Assembly: GCA_963603365.1 (NCBI GenBank)
Contig: CAVCMI010000033.1
Span: forward strand, 37,248 to 101,247
Direction: 5' to 3'
Length of the DNA: 64,000 nucleotides
Source: F23-D06 sp963603365
GTDB taxonomy: Bacteria > Bacteroidota > Bacteroidia > Bacteroidales > WCHB1-69
Below are positions 8,960 through 16,739 of the stretch, one piece after another. A model generated the notes under the pieces. That model did not search any database and was not told the origin of the DNA. It saw only the letters and a list, made by a program, of their open reading frames with translations. The position numbers were made by a program, and so were the translations under genes. Position 1 is the stretch's first letter. Every line of letters starts with the position of its first letter.

Positions 8960-9994
8960 CTATTCGCAGGTCAGTTCTCCGCGGAGCGGCTGCTCGACGA
9001 GTCTTTTCATCTCTTCCCGGCTCAAGTCGTGCCCCAGCAGGTACATCAGTTTGGTGACCGCGGCCTCCGTTGTCATGTCGTGGCCGCTGATTACGCCGAT
9101 GTCCGCGAGGTGTTTCCCGGTAAGATAGCGTCCCATCTCGACTCCGCCGCCGCCTTTGCACTGTGTTATGTTCACGATGAAGACTCCGCGCACTACGGCC
9201 TCTTGCAGAATGTCGATGAAACCGGCGTCCGTCGGGGCGTTGCCCACACCATAGGTTTCCAGAACTACTGCACGCAGCCCGGGCGTCCGGAACAGCACTT
9301 TCAGATAGTCATTCCGAATGCCGGGATAGAGTTTCACCAGCGCAATGTTGTCGTCCATCTTGTCGTGCAAGGTCAGGACACCGGCATTTTCCGCATGCCG
9401 GATATTGGAGAAGTGGAAATCCACGTTTGTGTTCACATCGGCAAGTTTCGGATAGTTCGGAGAGGTGAAAGCATTGAATTTCGAGGCATTGTCCTTGAAG
9501 GTTCTGTTGCCGCGGTAAAGGCTGTTCTGGAAATAGATGCACACCTCCCGGATGACCGGCTTGTCGTTGCGGTAGCATGCGGCGATGTCGATGGCATTGA
9601 TGATGTTTCGGCGGCCGTCGGTGCGGATGACCCCCAAAGGAAGCTGCGAACCTGTCAGGATGACCGGCTTGTCCAGATTCTCAAGCAGGAAACTGAGCGC
9701 TGAAGCCGTGTATGCCATCGTGTCGGTGCCGTGCAGGATGACAAAGCCGTCGAAAAGGCTGTATGAATCATGGATCATCTTCGCCAGCCGAATCCAGAAC
9801 GACGAGTCCGTGTCCGAAGAGTCGATGAGGGGCAGCATGTCGTGGAATGTGAGGTCGGCTTCCACAAGCCGGAGCATAGGCAGCTGCTGATAGATGTTCT
9901 CGAATTCTACCGGCTGAAGTGCCTTGCTTTCGGCATCCATCATCATTCCGATGGTGCCGCCAGTATAGATTACCAAGATTTTACGCCTGTTCAT
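8960..9994 (-). CDS. ansA: Type I (cytoplasmic) L-asparaginase
   Basis: The protein has 344 residues from the ATG at 9994 (MNRRKILVIYTGGTIG); the upstream extension to 10078 crosses the promoter and is rejected. TGGTIG near residue 12 contains the nucleophilic Thr, and HGTDTMAYTAS contains the second Thr/Asp of the active site; TGSQLP is also conserved. There is no signal peptide, so this is the cytoplasmic type I enzyme that hydrolyses asparagine to aspartate and ammonia. It is transcribed towards comM from its own -7 element at 10013-10020. Confidence 0.93.
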   Translation of the reverse strand: MNRRKILVIYTGGTIGMMMDAESKALQPVEFENIYQQLPMLRLVEADLTFHDMLPLIDSSDTDSSFWIRLAKMIHDSYSLFDGFVILHGTDTMAYTASALSFLLENLDKPVILTGSQLPLGVIRTDGRRNIINAIDIAACYRNDKPVIREVCIYFQNSLYRGNRTFKDNASKFNAFTSPNYPKLADVNTNVDFHFSNIRHAENAGVLTLHDKMDDNIALVKLYPGIRNDYLKVLFRTPGLRAVVLETYGVGNAPTDAGFIDILQEAVVRGVFIVNITQCKGGGGVEMGRYLTGKHLADIGVISGHDMTTEAAVTKLMYLLGHDLSREEMKRLVEQPLRGELTCE

Positions 9995-10012
9995 ACACCT
10001 TTTTTTAGGCGG

Positions 10013-10020
10013 CAAAAGTA
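10013..10020 (-). promoter_or_regulatory. -7 promoter element for ansA
   Basis: On the minus strand the bases read TACTTTTG, an exact TAnnTTTG match, 18 bases upstream of the chosen start codon. It supports the start at 9994. Confidence 0.7.
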
Positions 10021-10239
10021 CAAAAAAAGTGTTTTTTTGTCGAGTGCGCGCCTGACTTTTCCTGCTGCATTTGCGCATGACGCAGCCAAATCACCCAGAC
10101 AAACCTTTTTTACAACGTATTCCGTCAAGAACCGGTGATGCGGCTGAAAATAAATTACTATGTAATACGTTGTTACATAATATTTCACCCCCCTCCCCCG
10201 AATAATTCCGGCAAGAACGGCAGTTTAACAAAAAAACAT

Positions 10240-10247
10240 TATTTTTG
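10240..10247 (+). promoter_or_regulatory. -7 promoter element at the left edge of the BREX island
   Basis: TATTTTTG matches TAnnTTTG exactly. The first possible reading frame downstream is the remnant at 10351, and I see no equally good element closer to brxP. It may have driven the lost gene and may now drive the brx operon through a long leader. The bases from 9995 to 10350 hold only this element, the ansA promoter and the palindrome at 10281-10303. Confidence 0.5.
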
Positions 10248-10280
10248 CGCCATCGTTTTCTTAGGAACTTGTAATGCTTG

Positions 10281-10303
10281 CCCTGCCCGCAGGACAGGCA
10301 GGG
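10281..10303. repeat. REP-like palindrome between promoter and remnant
   Basis: A 7-bp inverted repeat CCCTGCC/GGCAGGG (10281-10287 and 10297-10303) encloses a second small palindrome (CCTG...CAGG). It is far GC-richer than its surroundings. Similar CCTGCC/GGCAGG palindromes occur dispersed in some Bacteroidota genomes, but only one copy is seen in this window. It could fold in the transcript leader. Confidence 0.4.
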
Positions 10304-10350
10304 TGGGTGAGAAAGGTAAAAAACGTTAATAATACAATGGAGGGCAGAAA

Positions 10351-10536
10351 TTGTATAAAATAACCTGGGACAAAGAGACGGGCGGAGTGCTGTTGCACTT
10401 GCGCATAGTGGAGGGTACGTCCGGTACTTCTCCACGTCCTGTGTTCTGGGAAGCGTTAGATGCCATAGGTGTTGAGCGGGGGGGGGTGGAAACCCCTGTA
10501 AATCAATTGCTTTTTATTGTACAAGGGGTACAATAA
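10351..10536 (+). pseudogene. 5' remnant of a second PAPS-reductase (brxP/DndC-like) gene
   Basis: The TTG-started 61-codon frame aligns without gaps to residues 1-43 of the intact BrxP 336 bases downstream: W6, D7, E9, G12, V13, L15, then the identical block SPRPVFWE at residues 27-34, and L36, D37, G40. The similarity ends at a run of nine G bases (10478-10486), and a stop follows 16 codons later. In one shifted frame the G run is followed by a GW dipeptide, as in BrxP, and then a stop. The DNA is well diverged from brxP, so this is not a fresh duplication but the stump of a related gene whose body has been lost. The bases 10537-10640 show no coding signal. Confidence 0.75.
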
Positions 10537-10640
10537 GCCAAAGACACAATATCAATCTATGCAATGAATCAAGCAACTTTGCTGCTTGTTCGATTGTTAT
10601 TATATTTTCTTTTTTCATACGTTTTCTTTTAACAATTGTC

Positions 10641-10671
10641 TCAATTCTTTTGTTGAATGTGAAAGAATTGA
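10641..10671. promoter_or_regulatory. 10-bp inverted repeat in the brxP leader (possible operator or RNA hairpin)
   Basis: TCAATTCTTT (10641-10650) and AAAGAATTGA (10662-10671) form a perfect inverted repeat with an 11-base spacer, ending 15 bases before the brxP ATG. Its place and symmetry suit a dimeric repressor site or a translation-affecting hairpin. No regulator gene is encoded beside the operon, so the binding protein is unknown. Confidence 0.4.
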
Positions 10672-10686
10672 ATAAAAACTCATATT

Positions 10687-13245
10687 ATGTTTAAAGTGGT
10701 GTGGGATGCAGAGAATAACGGTGTTCGTCTTACCATGTCGGCAGCAGGAGAAGCTCTGAATGTTTCTCCTCGTCCTGTTTTCTGGGAAGAGCTTGATTTG
10801 CTTGGCCTCAATAAAATGGGATGGATATACCCTCATGTGGATGAGCCTTTGCTTTGGGCATGTGACCGACGCTACTTCTACAGGGGACAGTTTGTGTTGG
10901 AGGTGAAAGGTGGCAATATATTCGATGCCCCTACGGTTGTCCAACAAACCGGTTTTGAGTCTTTGACCTTGGCTCCTGTGGATATGGAGAAACTCCGTGA
11001 GCGCAATGAGGATACCATGTTCATCATTGAGCATGAGGCGATGGACTTCATAAATCAGACCTATCGTAGATACAAGAATATTCGGGAGGTGTCTCAGAAG
11101 AATCCAGAACTTGATTTTCAACGGTTGGCAAACTCTTTGGAAAAGAAAACTAAGCAGGAACATGTTGTCGTGAAGGAGGACTGTGACAGCTTTGATGTAA
11201 TGCCACTGAGCAAGGCGGAAGAATTGGGGAAAGCACCGATACTCAAGAAGGATATAGAACTGTTTGTCGCTTCATTTTCCGGTGGAAAAGATTCACAAGT
11301 CGTATTGGATTTGGTTTCAAGGGTGGTTCCAACAGAAGATTTTGTGGTCGTTTACTCAAATACAGGTTACGAACTACCTCCGTCTTTAAAGCTTTATGAC
11401 GAAATAAAAAACTTTTATAAGGAGAAATACCCTAATATGCGTTTCTATGTGGCTCAAAACCACCGACCGATACTGCATTATTGGGATGAAATTGGAACAC
11501 CGAGCAGAATACACCGTTGGTGTTGTAGCGTAATGAAATCTGCTCCTCTTAGCCGTTTGCTAAAAGATGTTGTTGGCAAAGGAAAGCAACCTAACGCAGT
11601 GCTGTTTGATGGGGTAAGAGCAGAAGAAAGTGCAAGCCGGTCATCTCGATCAAGAATAGGTAAAAATGTGAAGCATAATAACATTATTAATGTTAGTCCT
11701 ATTTTGGATTGGAACGCAACGGAAATATATCTGTACATTTTGCTGAATAGGCTTTACGTAAATGAAGCCTATAGAAAAGGACTGTCAAGGGTTGGATGTG
11801 TGATATGTCCATATTCTTCATCATGGAGTGAGGATTTATGTGGACAATTGTATCCTCAAACATTAAAACCATTTGTCTCTAAGATAAGAGAGGGGTTGGA
11901 ATCGGCGAAAATTTCAGGTATTGATAACTATATAAAGACTGGACGTTGGAAAATGCGTGCTGGTGGTAGGTATCTTCAGAATAATTCAAATGTGAATTTC
12001 ATGAGTCTTTCTCCTGAATTTAGAGCTGTAATGTCTAATCCAAAAGAGAACTTACTGACATGGCTTATAGTTTTGGGAAATTATTCTTACGAAAGAGATG
12101 GTAATAGAATTACTATAAATCTCAAGAATAGGAATCAAATATACAAATGTGTTCTAGAGGACAATGGCAACACACAGGTCTTTTCTGTTTGCGGTATAGA
12201 CCACAAAGATGTCGTGTTCATAAGTCATCTAAAAAAGGTTGTATATAAAGCGACCTATTGTATACATTGCGAAGTATGTGAGGTGGAATGTCCGACAGGT
12301 GCATTGTCGGTAGTTCCAGTTGCATCGATAGATAAAAACAAATGCGTACATTGCATGAGATGCATAGATTTTGATGGGAAGGGCTGTCATGTGGCAAGTT
12401 CTATAAGTACATCTGACACAAGTATAATGACAAATCAACTTAAAAATATGGCACAAGGAACTAAATCGGGCATAAATCGTTATAACGATGGTATGGGATT
12501 ACGCCGTAATTGGTTAGAAAAGTATTTTGGCTGCTATGCTACTTTTTTTGATAATAATGACCATGGGTTAAATCCAAGGTATCAAATTCCTCCTTTTATT
12601 AATTGGTTGAGAGAATCTTGTATATTGAATCCTAATGGAAAAGAAATAACAGAAATCGGAGCGTTATTAGCAAATGCATATTTGCATAATCCGACAATTG
12701 TATGGGAAGTTATTTTTATTGGTCTTTGCGAAAACTCTGAAATATGTAACTGGTATCAAAGTGCAATAGATTTTAATGTTAAGTATTCCAGAGAAGAGAT
12801 GGATGTTATTCTTCAGAGCAGTTATCCAGACCTTAAAGATAGAACGTTGCGTAATCCGATGAATTCGTTAATGAATACATTTAAGGAAAGTCCGTTGGGA
12901 GCAGACGTTCATGTCGGAGTTGTATCAAAAGAGGCTGGTAAAGTAATATTGACTCGTCTCCCCCACAACGAAATTTCGCTTGTTGCTGTGGCATACTCCC
13001 TTTATCGTTATGCAGAACGCCAGAAGCGGTACATGCTTTCTGTTTCTGAATTCTATGATGAAAATCAGACGGAGGGGATTTATCGTCAGTTCGGCATCAG
13101 CAGAGAGACATTGGAGAAGTTGTTGCTGAGTTTGCAGGAAGAGAGCAATCATGTGTTGAGGGCTGAACTGAACATGGGGCTTGACAATATCATACTCCGG
13201 GAAGACCTTACTTCAAAGGACATTTTGAAACTTATGCTCAAATAA
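10687..13245 (+). CDS. brxP: BrxP, PAPS-reductase-like protein of type 4 BREX
   Basis: The protein has 852 residues. After an N-terminal domain of about 190 residues the PP-loop SGGKDS lies at residues 198-203, with RIHRWCCSVMKS and GCVICPYSSSW further on, as in DndC and PAPS reductases. Two 4Fe-4S motifs follow: C525, C528, C531, C535 and C553, C556, C559, C567. The last 250 residues (from about NRYNDGMGLRRNW) resemble DUF4007, a domain repeatedly linked to such reductases. By family knowledge this domain set activates DNA or a nucleotide and donates sulphur; phosphorothioation of the backbone is the expected product, but that is inference. It is the first gene of a tight operon (12-base gap to brxC). 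Codon third positions are AT-richer than in the flanking genes. Confidence 0.88.
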   Translation: MFKVVWDAENNGVRLTMSAAGEALNVSPRPVFWEELDLLGLNKMGWIYPHVDEPLLWACDRRYFYRGQFVLEVKGGNIFDAPTVVQQTGFESLTLAPVDMEKLRERNEDTMFIIEHEAMDFINQTYRRYKNIREVSQKNPELDFQRLANSLEKKTKQEHVVVKEDCDSFDVMPLSKAEELGKAPILKKDIELFVASFSGGKDSQVVLDLVSRVVPTEDFVVVYSNTGYELPPSLKLYDEIKNFYKEKYPNMRFYVAQNHRPILHYWDEIGTPSRIHRWCCSVMKSAPLSRLLKDVVGKGKQPNAVLFDGVRAEESASRSSRSRIGKNVKHNNIINVSPILDWNATEIYLYILLNRLYVNEAYRKGLSRVGCVICPYSSSWSEDLCGQLYPQTLKPFVSKIREGLESAKISGIDNYIKTGRWKMRAGGRYLQNNSNVNFMSLSPEFRAVMSNPKENLLTWLIVLGNYSYERDGNRITINLKNRNQIYKCVLEDNGNTQVFSVCGIDHKDVVFISHLKKVVYKATYCIHCEVCEVECPTGALSVVPVASIDKNKCVHCMRCIDFDGKGCHVASSISTSDTSIMTNQLKNMAQGTKSGINRYNDGMGLRRNWLEKYFGCYATFFDNNDHGLNPRYQIPPFINWLRESCILNPNGKEITEIGALLANAYLHNPTIVWEVIFIGLCENSEICNWYQSAIDFNVKYSREEMDVILQSSYPDLKDRTLRNPMNSLMNTFKESPLGADVHVGVVSKEAGKVILTRLPHNEISLVAVAYSLYRYAERQKRYMLSVSEFYDENQTEGIYRQFGISRETLEKLLLSLQEESNHVLRAELNMGLDNIILREDLTSKDILKLMLK

Positions 13246-13257
13246 AAAATAAAGACT

Positions 13258-16200
13258 ATGGCAACGAGATATGCAGACTTCATCAATATACGGGATTTCC
13301 TTCCAGTATATGACATGACGGATGAAACACCTGACTTGTGGCAGACTTTCATCCCTACCAATCAGTTTTGCGATTTGCTTTCACGTAGCATAAATGCAAT
13401 AACATCGTCGGATATAAGCAAGCGTCGCTCCATGTGGGTTCGTGGCACTTTCGGAACGGGAAAGAGTCACGCAAGCAGCGTGGTTCGCCATATACTCTGC
13501 GACCCTTACGGCGACATTGAGGAATATTTGAGAAATATTCCGAACGATTCCCTTAGGGAACGAGTGAAGGCTATACGCAAGGATAAACGCTATTTCCCTG
13601 TGGTTCTGAAAGGAGTTGAAGGCGCATACAACATATCCCGGTTCCGCCTGTCTCTTCAAAGGGAAACAAAAAAGGCTCTTGCCAAAGCAGGATACGAGAT
13701 GGTGGTTGAGTCAGACTTTACCGAGGCTCTTAAATGGGTGGAAAACCATCAGTCAAGAATTCCTGAGTTGTTGGAGAACAATGATGAGTTGGCATCTGAG
13801 GTGGGCAACTATGAAAAGTTGGTGGCAAAGCTGAATGCCAACGACATAGACGTGTTCTTGCATTTGGAAGAGGCACTTGCCGCTGACAAGACTTATTTGA
13901 CAAGCGACAACATCAGCGACTGGCTGGTGGACGTGCAGAAGAAAATAGCGGAAGAAGGCATCGCGGATGGTCTGATAATCTTTTGGGACGAGTTTACCAG
14001 CGTGATGGACACGCTGCAAAGCGACCGTATCAATGTACTGCAGAACATTGCGGAAAAGTCTCAGAAGAGCAATGTGTTTCTGTACTTGATTTCACACCGT
14101 ACAGAACGTACCAGCGTGGATGCGAAGGGCAAGGACATTACCAAGATGAGCGACCGCTACGACAGCGTGGATTATAAGATGGATGAAATCTCCACTTATC
14201 TCATATTGCGCCACACGTTCAGTATAAAGGACCAATGTGGATTTGATGTCGCAACTTGGAAACTTAGATTTCACATAGACCCGGATGTGTTTGACTATCT
14301 TTGCGAAAGCAACTCTCCTGAGGAAAAAAAGCACATAAAAAATCTCTTCCCTCTACACCCTTACACCGCTTTTTTGTGTTCAAAGATGTCCAACATCATG
14401 GGGTCGGCAAACCGATCTGTACTCAAATTCATGAACGATGAGAAGAACGGCTTTGCTTGCTTCATAAATGATTCTACAAACTATGATTTGAAGATGATGC
14501 TCACAGCAGACTGGCTATGGGATTTCTTCTATTCTGAGTTTGTGAATGACCCCTTATGCGCTGCATTCATCAACGTGTACAACTCCAACAAGGCCAGGGT
14601 CAACCAAATGGGAGATGACTACCTGAGGGTTTTCAAAGTAATCCTCTTGTTGAATGCCTTAGGAATGAAATTTAAGGAGACCCCCGAAAAGTATGCGCCA
14701 AATGATAAAAATCTGAAGTACATATTCTCGTCTGACAGATGTGAGGACAAGATACATGGAATACTTGACTGGTTGGATGAAAACCGTATCGTGGCTCGTG
14801 ACATACTGGGTGAATTCAAGATTTCGGTGTCAACATACAACACCGTTGAGTTGTCCAAGGAGAAAATGCAGGTTGAGGTAAATTTCAAGGATGCCGTAAG
14901 CTTCTTAAAATATAATGATACGTCAAAGAAAGGCATCGAAAAGATATTCCTTGTAGGTGAAACGCTTATGCGTAAATGTGAGCCGCAGTTTTATTCATGT
15001 GAGGAGTCGGAGGCGTTACTTCGCAGTAAACTGAAAAAGTACACGTCGGAGAAACCCAACTTCCTGCATGTGGCATTGTTCTTTTCTGTGACTGATGAGG
15101 CTCGTGACATGATGGAAAACAGAGTGAGAGAATTCTCGGAAGAGTTTCAGGACACTTTGTTTATTGTGCCGTCGGAGGTCTTCACGGTAAGTGCGAAGAG
15201 TCATTTCGTAGATGCTGTGGCACAGGCGAATGTCGGTCGTTCACATTTTAATAATGACGAGGCAAGCCAATTGGAACGCGCTGCAAATGAATATGTCGCA
15301 AAGTGGAAGAACCGCATGAATGGCGGTACATATAACCTGTATTACAAGGGAGAACTCTCCTCTGAAGGCATCTTCGGGAATGTTTATAATGTTGTCAACA
15401 GGCGATACAGCGTACAGCTGTTCCCACAAGGAATGGAAAGTGTAAAGCCTCTCCATAAGGAGTCTTTGACGTTTTTTGCCAACAAGAACTATAAAAAGCT
15501 GTCTCTCCAGATGCTTCAAAAGCGCACACGAGATGAAATGCTGAAGTTTGGCGGCTCAGATATACCGGCCAGATTGATATTCATGGACGGAGAGAACAAC
15601 CTTGTCACGGATACTTGTGAACTGACGGAGAGTGCTGTGCAGGGCGGATCTTGGCTGAATGCCATTTGTCAAAAAGTGGATGAACTGATAGAACGCGCAA
15701 AGAAAAAATACACAGACAGATTCTCCTTGAGTGAAGTTCTTGCTCCTTTGATGAGACCGCCTTACGGAATGTTCCCGAATCATGCCAATTACGTGGCTTT
15801 GGCTTTTGCTCTCCGCAAGCATAAAGATGACCTGTTCAATCCGAGTACATCTCAACCTGTAGGTGACGAGAAGTTAAATGACATGATTGAAGTTCTTCTG
15901 AAGATGTGGGACAATGGCAGCAGCGAAGCAAGTAACAAATTGTTTCTGCGTTTCGGCTCCGTTGAGGAACGTAACCTTACCAACAAACTTGGAGAGATAT
16001 TTAATCTGGGTATGGTTAAGGGGGTCAATTTGTCAGACCTAAAGAGTCTCACAAACGCCAGATGGAGCATCACTGAATTCTGTAAACAAGTTGCCAAATA
16101 TCCGCTTTGGTCGTTGCTTTATTGCGAAGAGATAAAATCCAAACCAAATTGCAAGAAGGCAATCAGTGACCTCATAAATCTCTTCAACCAAGACAGCTAT

Positions 16201-16728
16201 CAATTGTCCAAGATAAAAGAACTCCTTCATGAAATCAATAATGACCAGATAGACCTCTACAAGCTGTTGACGAAGGCAGACAACTATCGGGATGGTTTTG
16301 TCACCTTTATCGGAGAGATTAAAGACGTGGAACTGAAACCGGAATGGTGGGGTGAACTGGAGGAAGAATTGTCTCATTTGCAGTCTGAAATCGCTTACCG
16401 CCGCGAAGAAGACGTGAAATCCTGTGTAATGTCGTTCTACATTTCCAAGATTAAAGAACTGTCTGGAAACGACAACTCCCGTAATGGTAATGATGGCGAC
16501 ATGCCTGGTGGGCAACAAGGCAGAAATACTTATGACGGACAGCAAGGCGGTTCACATACAGTTTCCGGAGGCGGTTCGGCAACAATATCCGAAGCAGTGG
16601 TTCGAAAGGCGAAGAATCTTGTCAAAGAGCAGACTATGCCAAGCATGATGTGGCAAAAAGTTGTCCTTGACATGATAGAAAGCCGTCCGGAAGTGTCTTC
16701 ATTCATCATAAAATATCTGGGAAGTTGA
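13258..16728 (+). CDS. brxC: BrxC, large P-loop ATPase of BREX
   Basis: The protein has 1156 residues, close to the usual BrxC size of about 1200. The Walker A loop is GTFGTGKS at residues 63-70, and a Walker B-like IIFWDE ends at D244-E245. The N-terminal signature (DFINIRDFLPVYDMTDETPDLWQTF cut here to its core: FLPVYDM...WQTFIP) and the block RGTFGTGKSH are typical of the BrxC/PglY family. The rest is long and helical with a glycine/glutamine-rich linker near residues 1080-1110 (GGQQG repeats) before a short C-terminal domain. BrxC is an essential BREX component thought to work with PglZ in target recognition or in regulating modification and exclusion. It is followed by pglZ after 11 bases. 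Confidence 0.92.
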   Translation: MATRYADFINIRDFLPVYDMTDETPDLWQTFIPTNQFCDLLSRSINAITSSDISKRRSMWVRGTFGTGKSHASSVVRHILCDPYGDIEEYLRNIPNDSLRERVKAIRKDKRYFPVVLKGVEGAYNISRFRLSLQRETKKALAKAGYEMVVESDFTEALKWVENHQSRIPELLENNDELASEVGNYEKLVAKLNANDIDVFLHLEEALAADKTYLTSDNISDWLVDVQKKIAEEGIADGLIIFWDEFTSVMDTLQSDRINVLQNIAEKSQKSNVFLYLISHRTERTSVDAKGKDITKMSDRYDSVDYKMDEISTYLILRHTFSIKDQCGFDVATWKLRFHIDPDVFDYLCESNSPEEKKHIKNLFPLHPYTAFLCSKMSNIMGSANRSVLKFMNDEKNGFACFINDSTNYDLKMMLTADWLWDFFYSEFVNDPLCAAFINVYNSNKARVNQMGDDYLRVFKVILLLNALGMKFKETPEKYAPNDKNLKYIFSSDRCEDKIHGILDWLDENRIVARDILGEFKISVSTYNTVELSKEKMQVEVNFKDAVSFLKYNDTSKKGIEKIFLVGETLMRKCEPQFYSCEESEALLRSKLKKYTSEKPNFLHVALFFSVTDEARDMMENRVREFSEEFQDTLFIVPSEVFTVSAKSHFVDAVAQANVGRSHFNNDEASQLERAANEYVAKWKNRMNGGTYNLYYKGELSSEGIFGNVYNVVNRRYSVQLFPQGMESVKPLHKESLTFFANKNYKKLSLQMLQKRTRDEMLKFGGSDIPARLIFMDGENNLVTDTCELTESAVQGGSWLNAICQKVDELIERAKKKYTDRFSLSEVLAPLMRPPYGMFPNHANYVALAFALRKHKDDLFNPSTSQPVGDEKLNDMIEVLLKMWDNGSSEASNKLFLRFGSVEERNLTNKLGEIFNLGMVKGVNLSDLKSLTNARWSITEFCKQVAKYPLWSLLYCEEIKSKPNCKKAISDLINLFNQDSYQLSKIKELLHEINNDQIDLYKLLTKADNYRDGFVTFIGEIKDVELKPEWWGELEEELSHLQSEIAYRREEDVKSCVMSFYISKIKELSGNDNSRNGNDGDMPGGQQGRNTYDGQQGGSHTVSGGGSATISEAVVRKAKNLVKEQTMPSMMWQKVVLDMIESRPEVSSFIIKYLGS

Positions 16729-16739
16729 AGTTATAGCGC

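Noticed and set aside
10478..10486. G9 tract as a phase-variation switch for a full-length gene
   Set aside because: No alternative frame after the tract restores PAPS-reductase sequence, so slippage cannot yield a functional protein.
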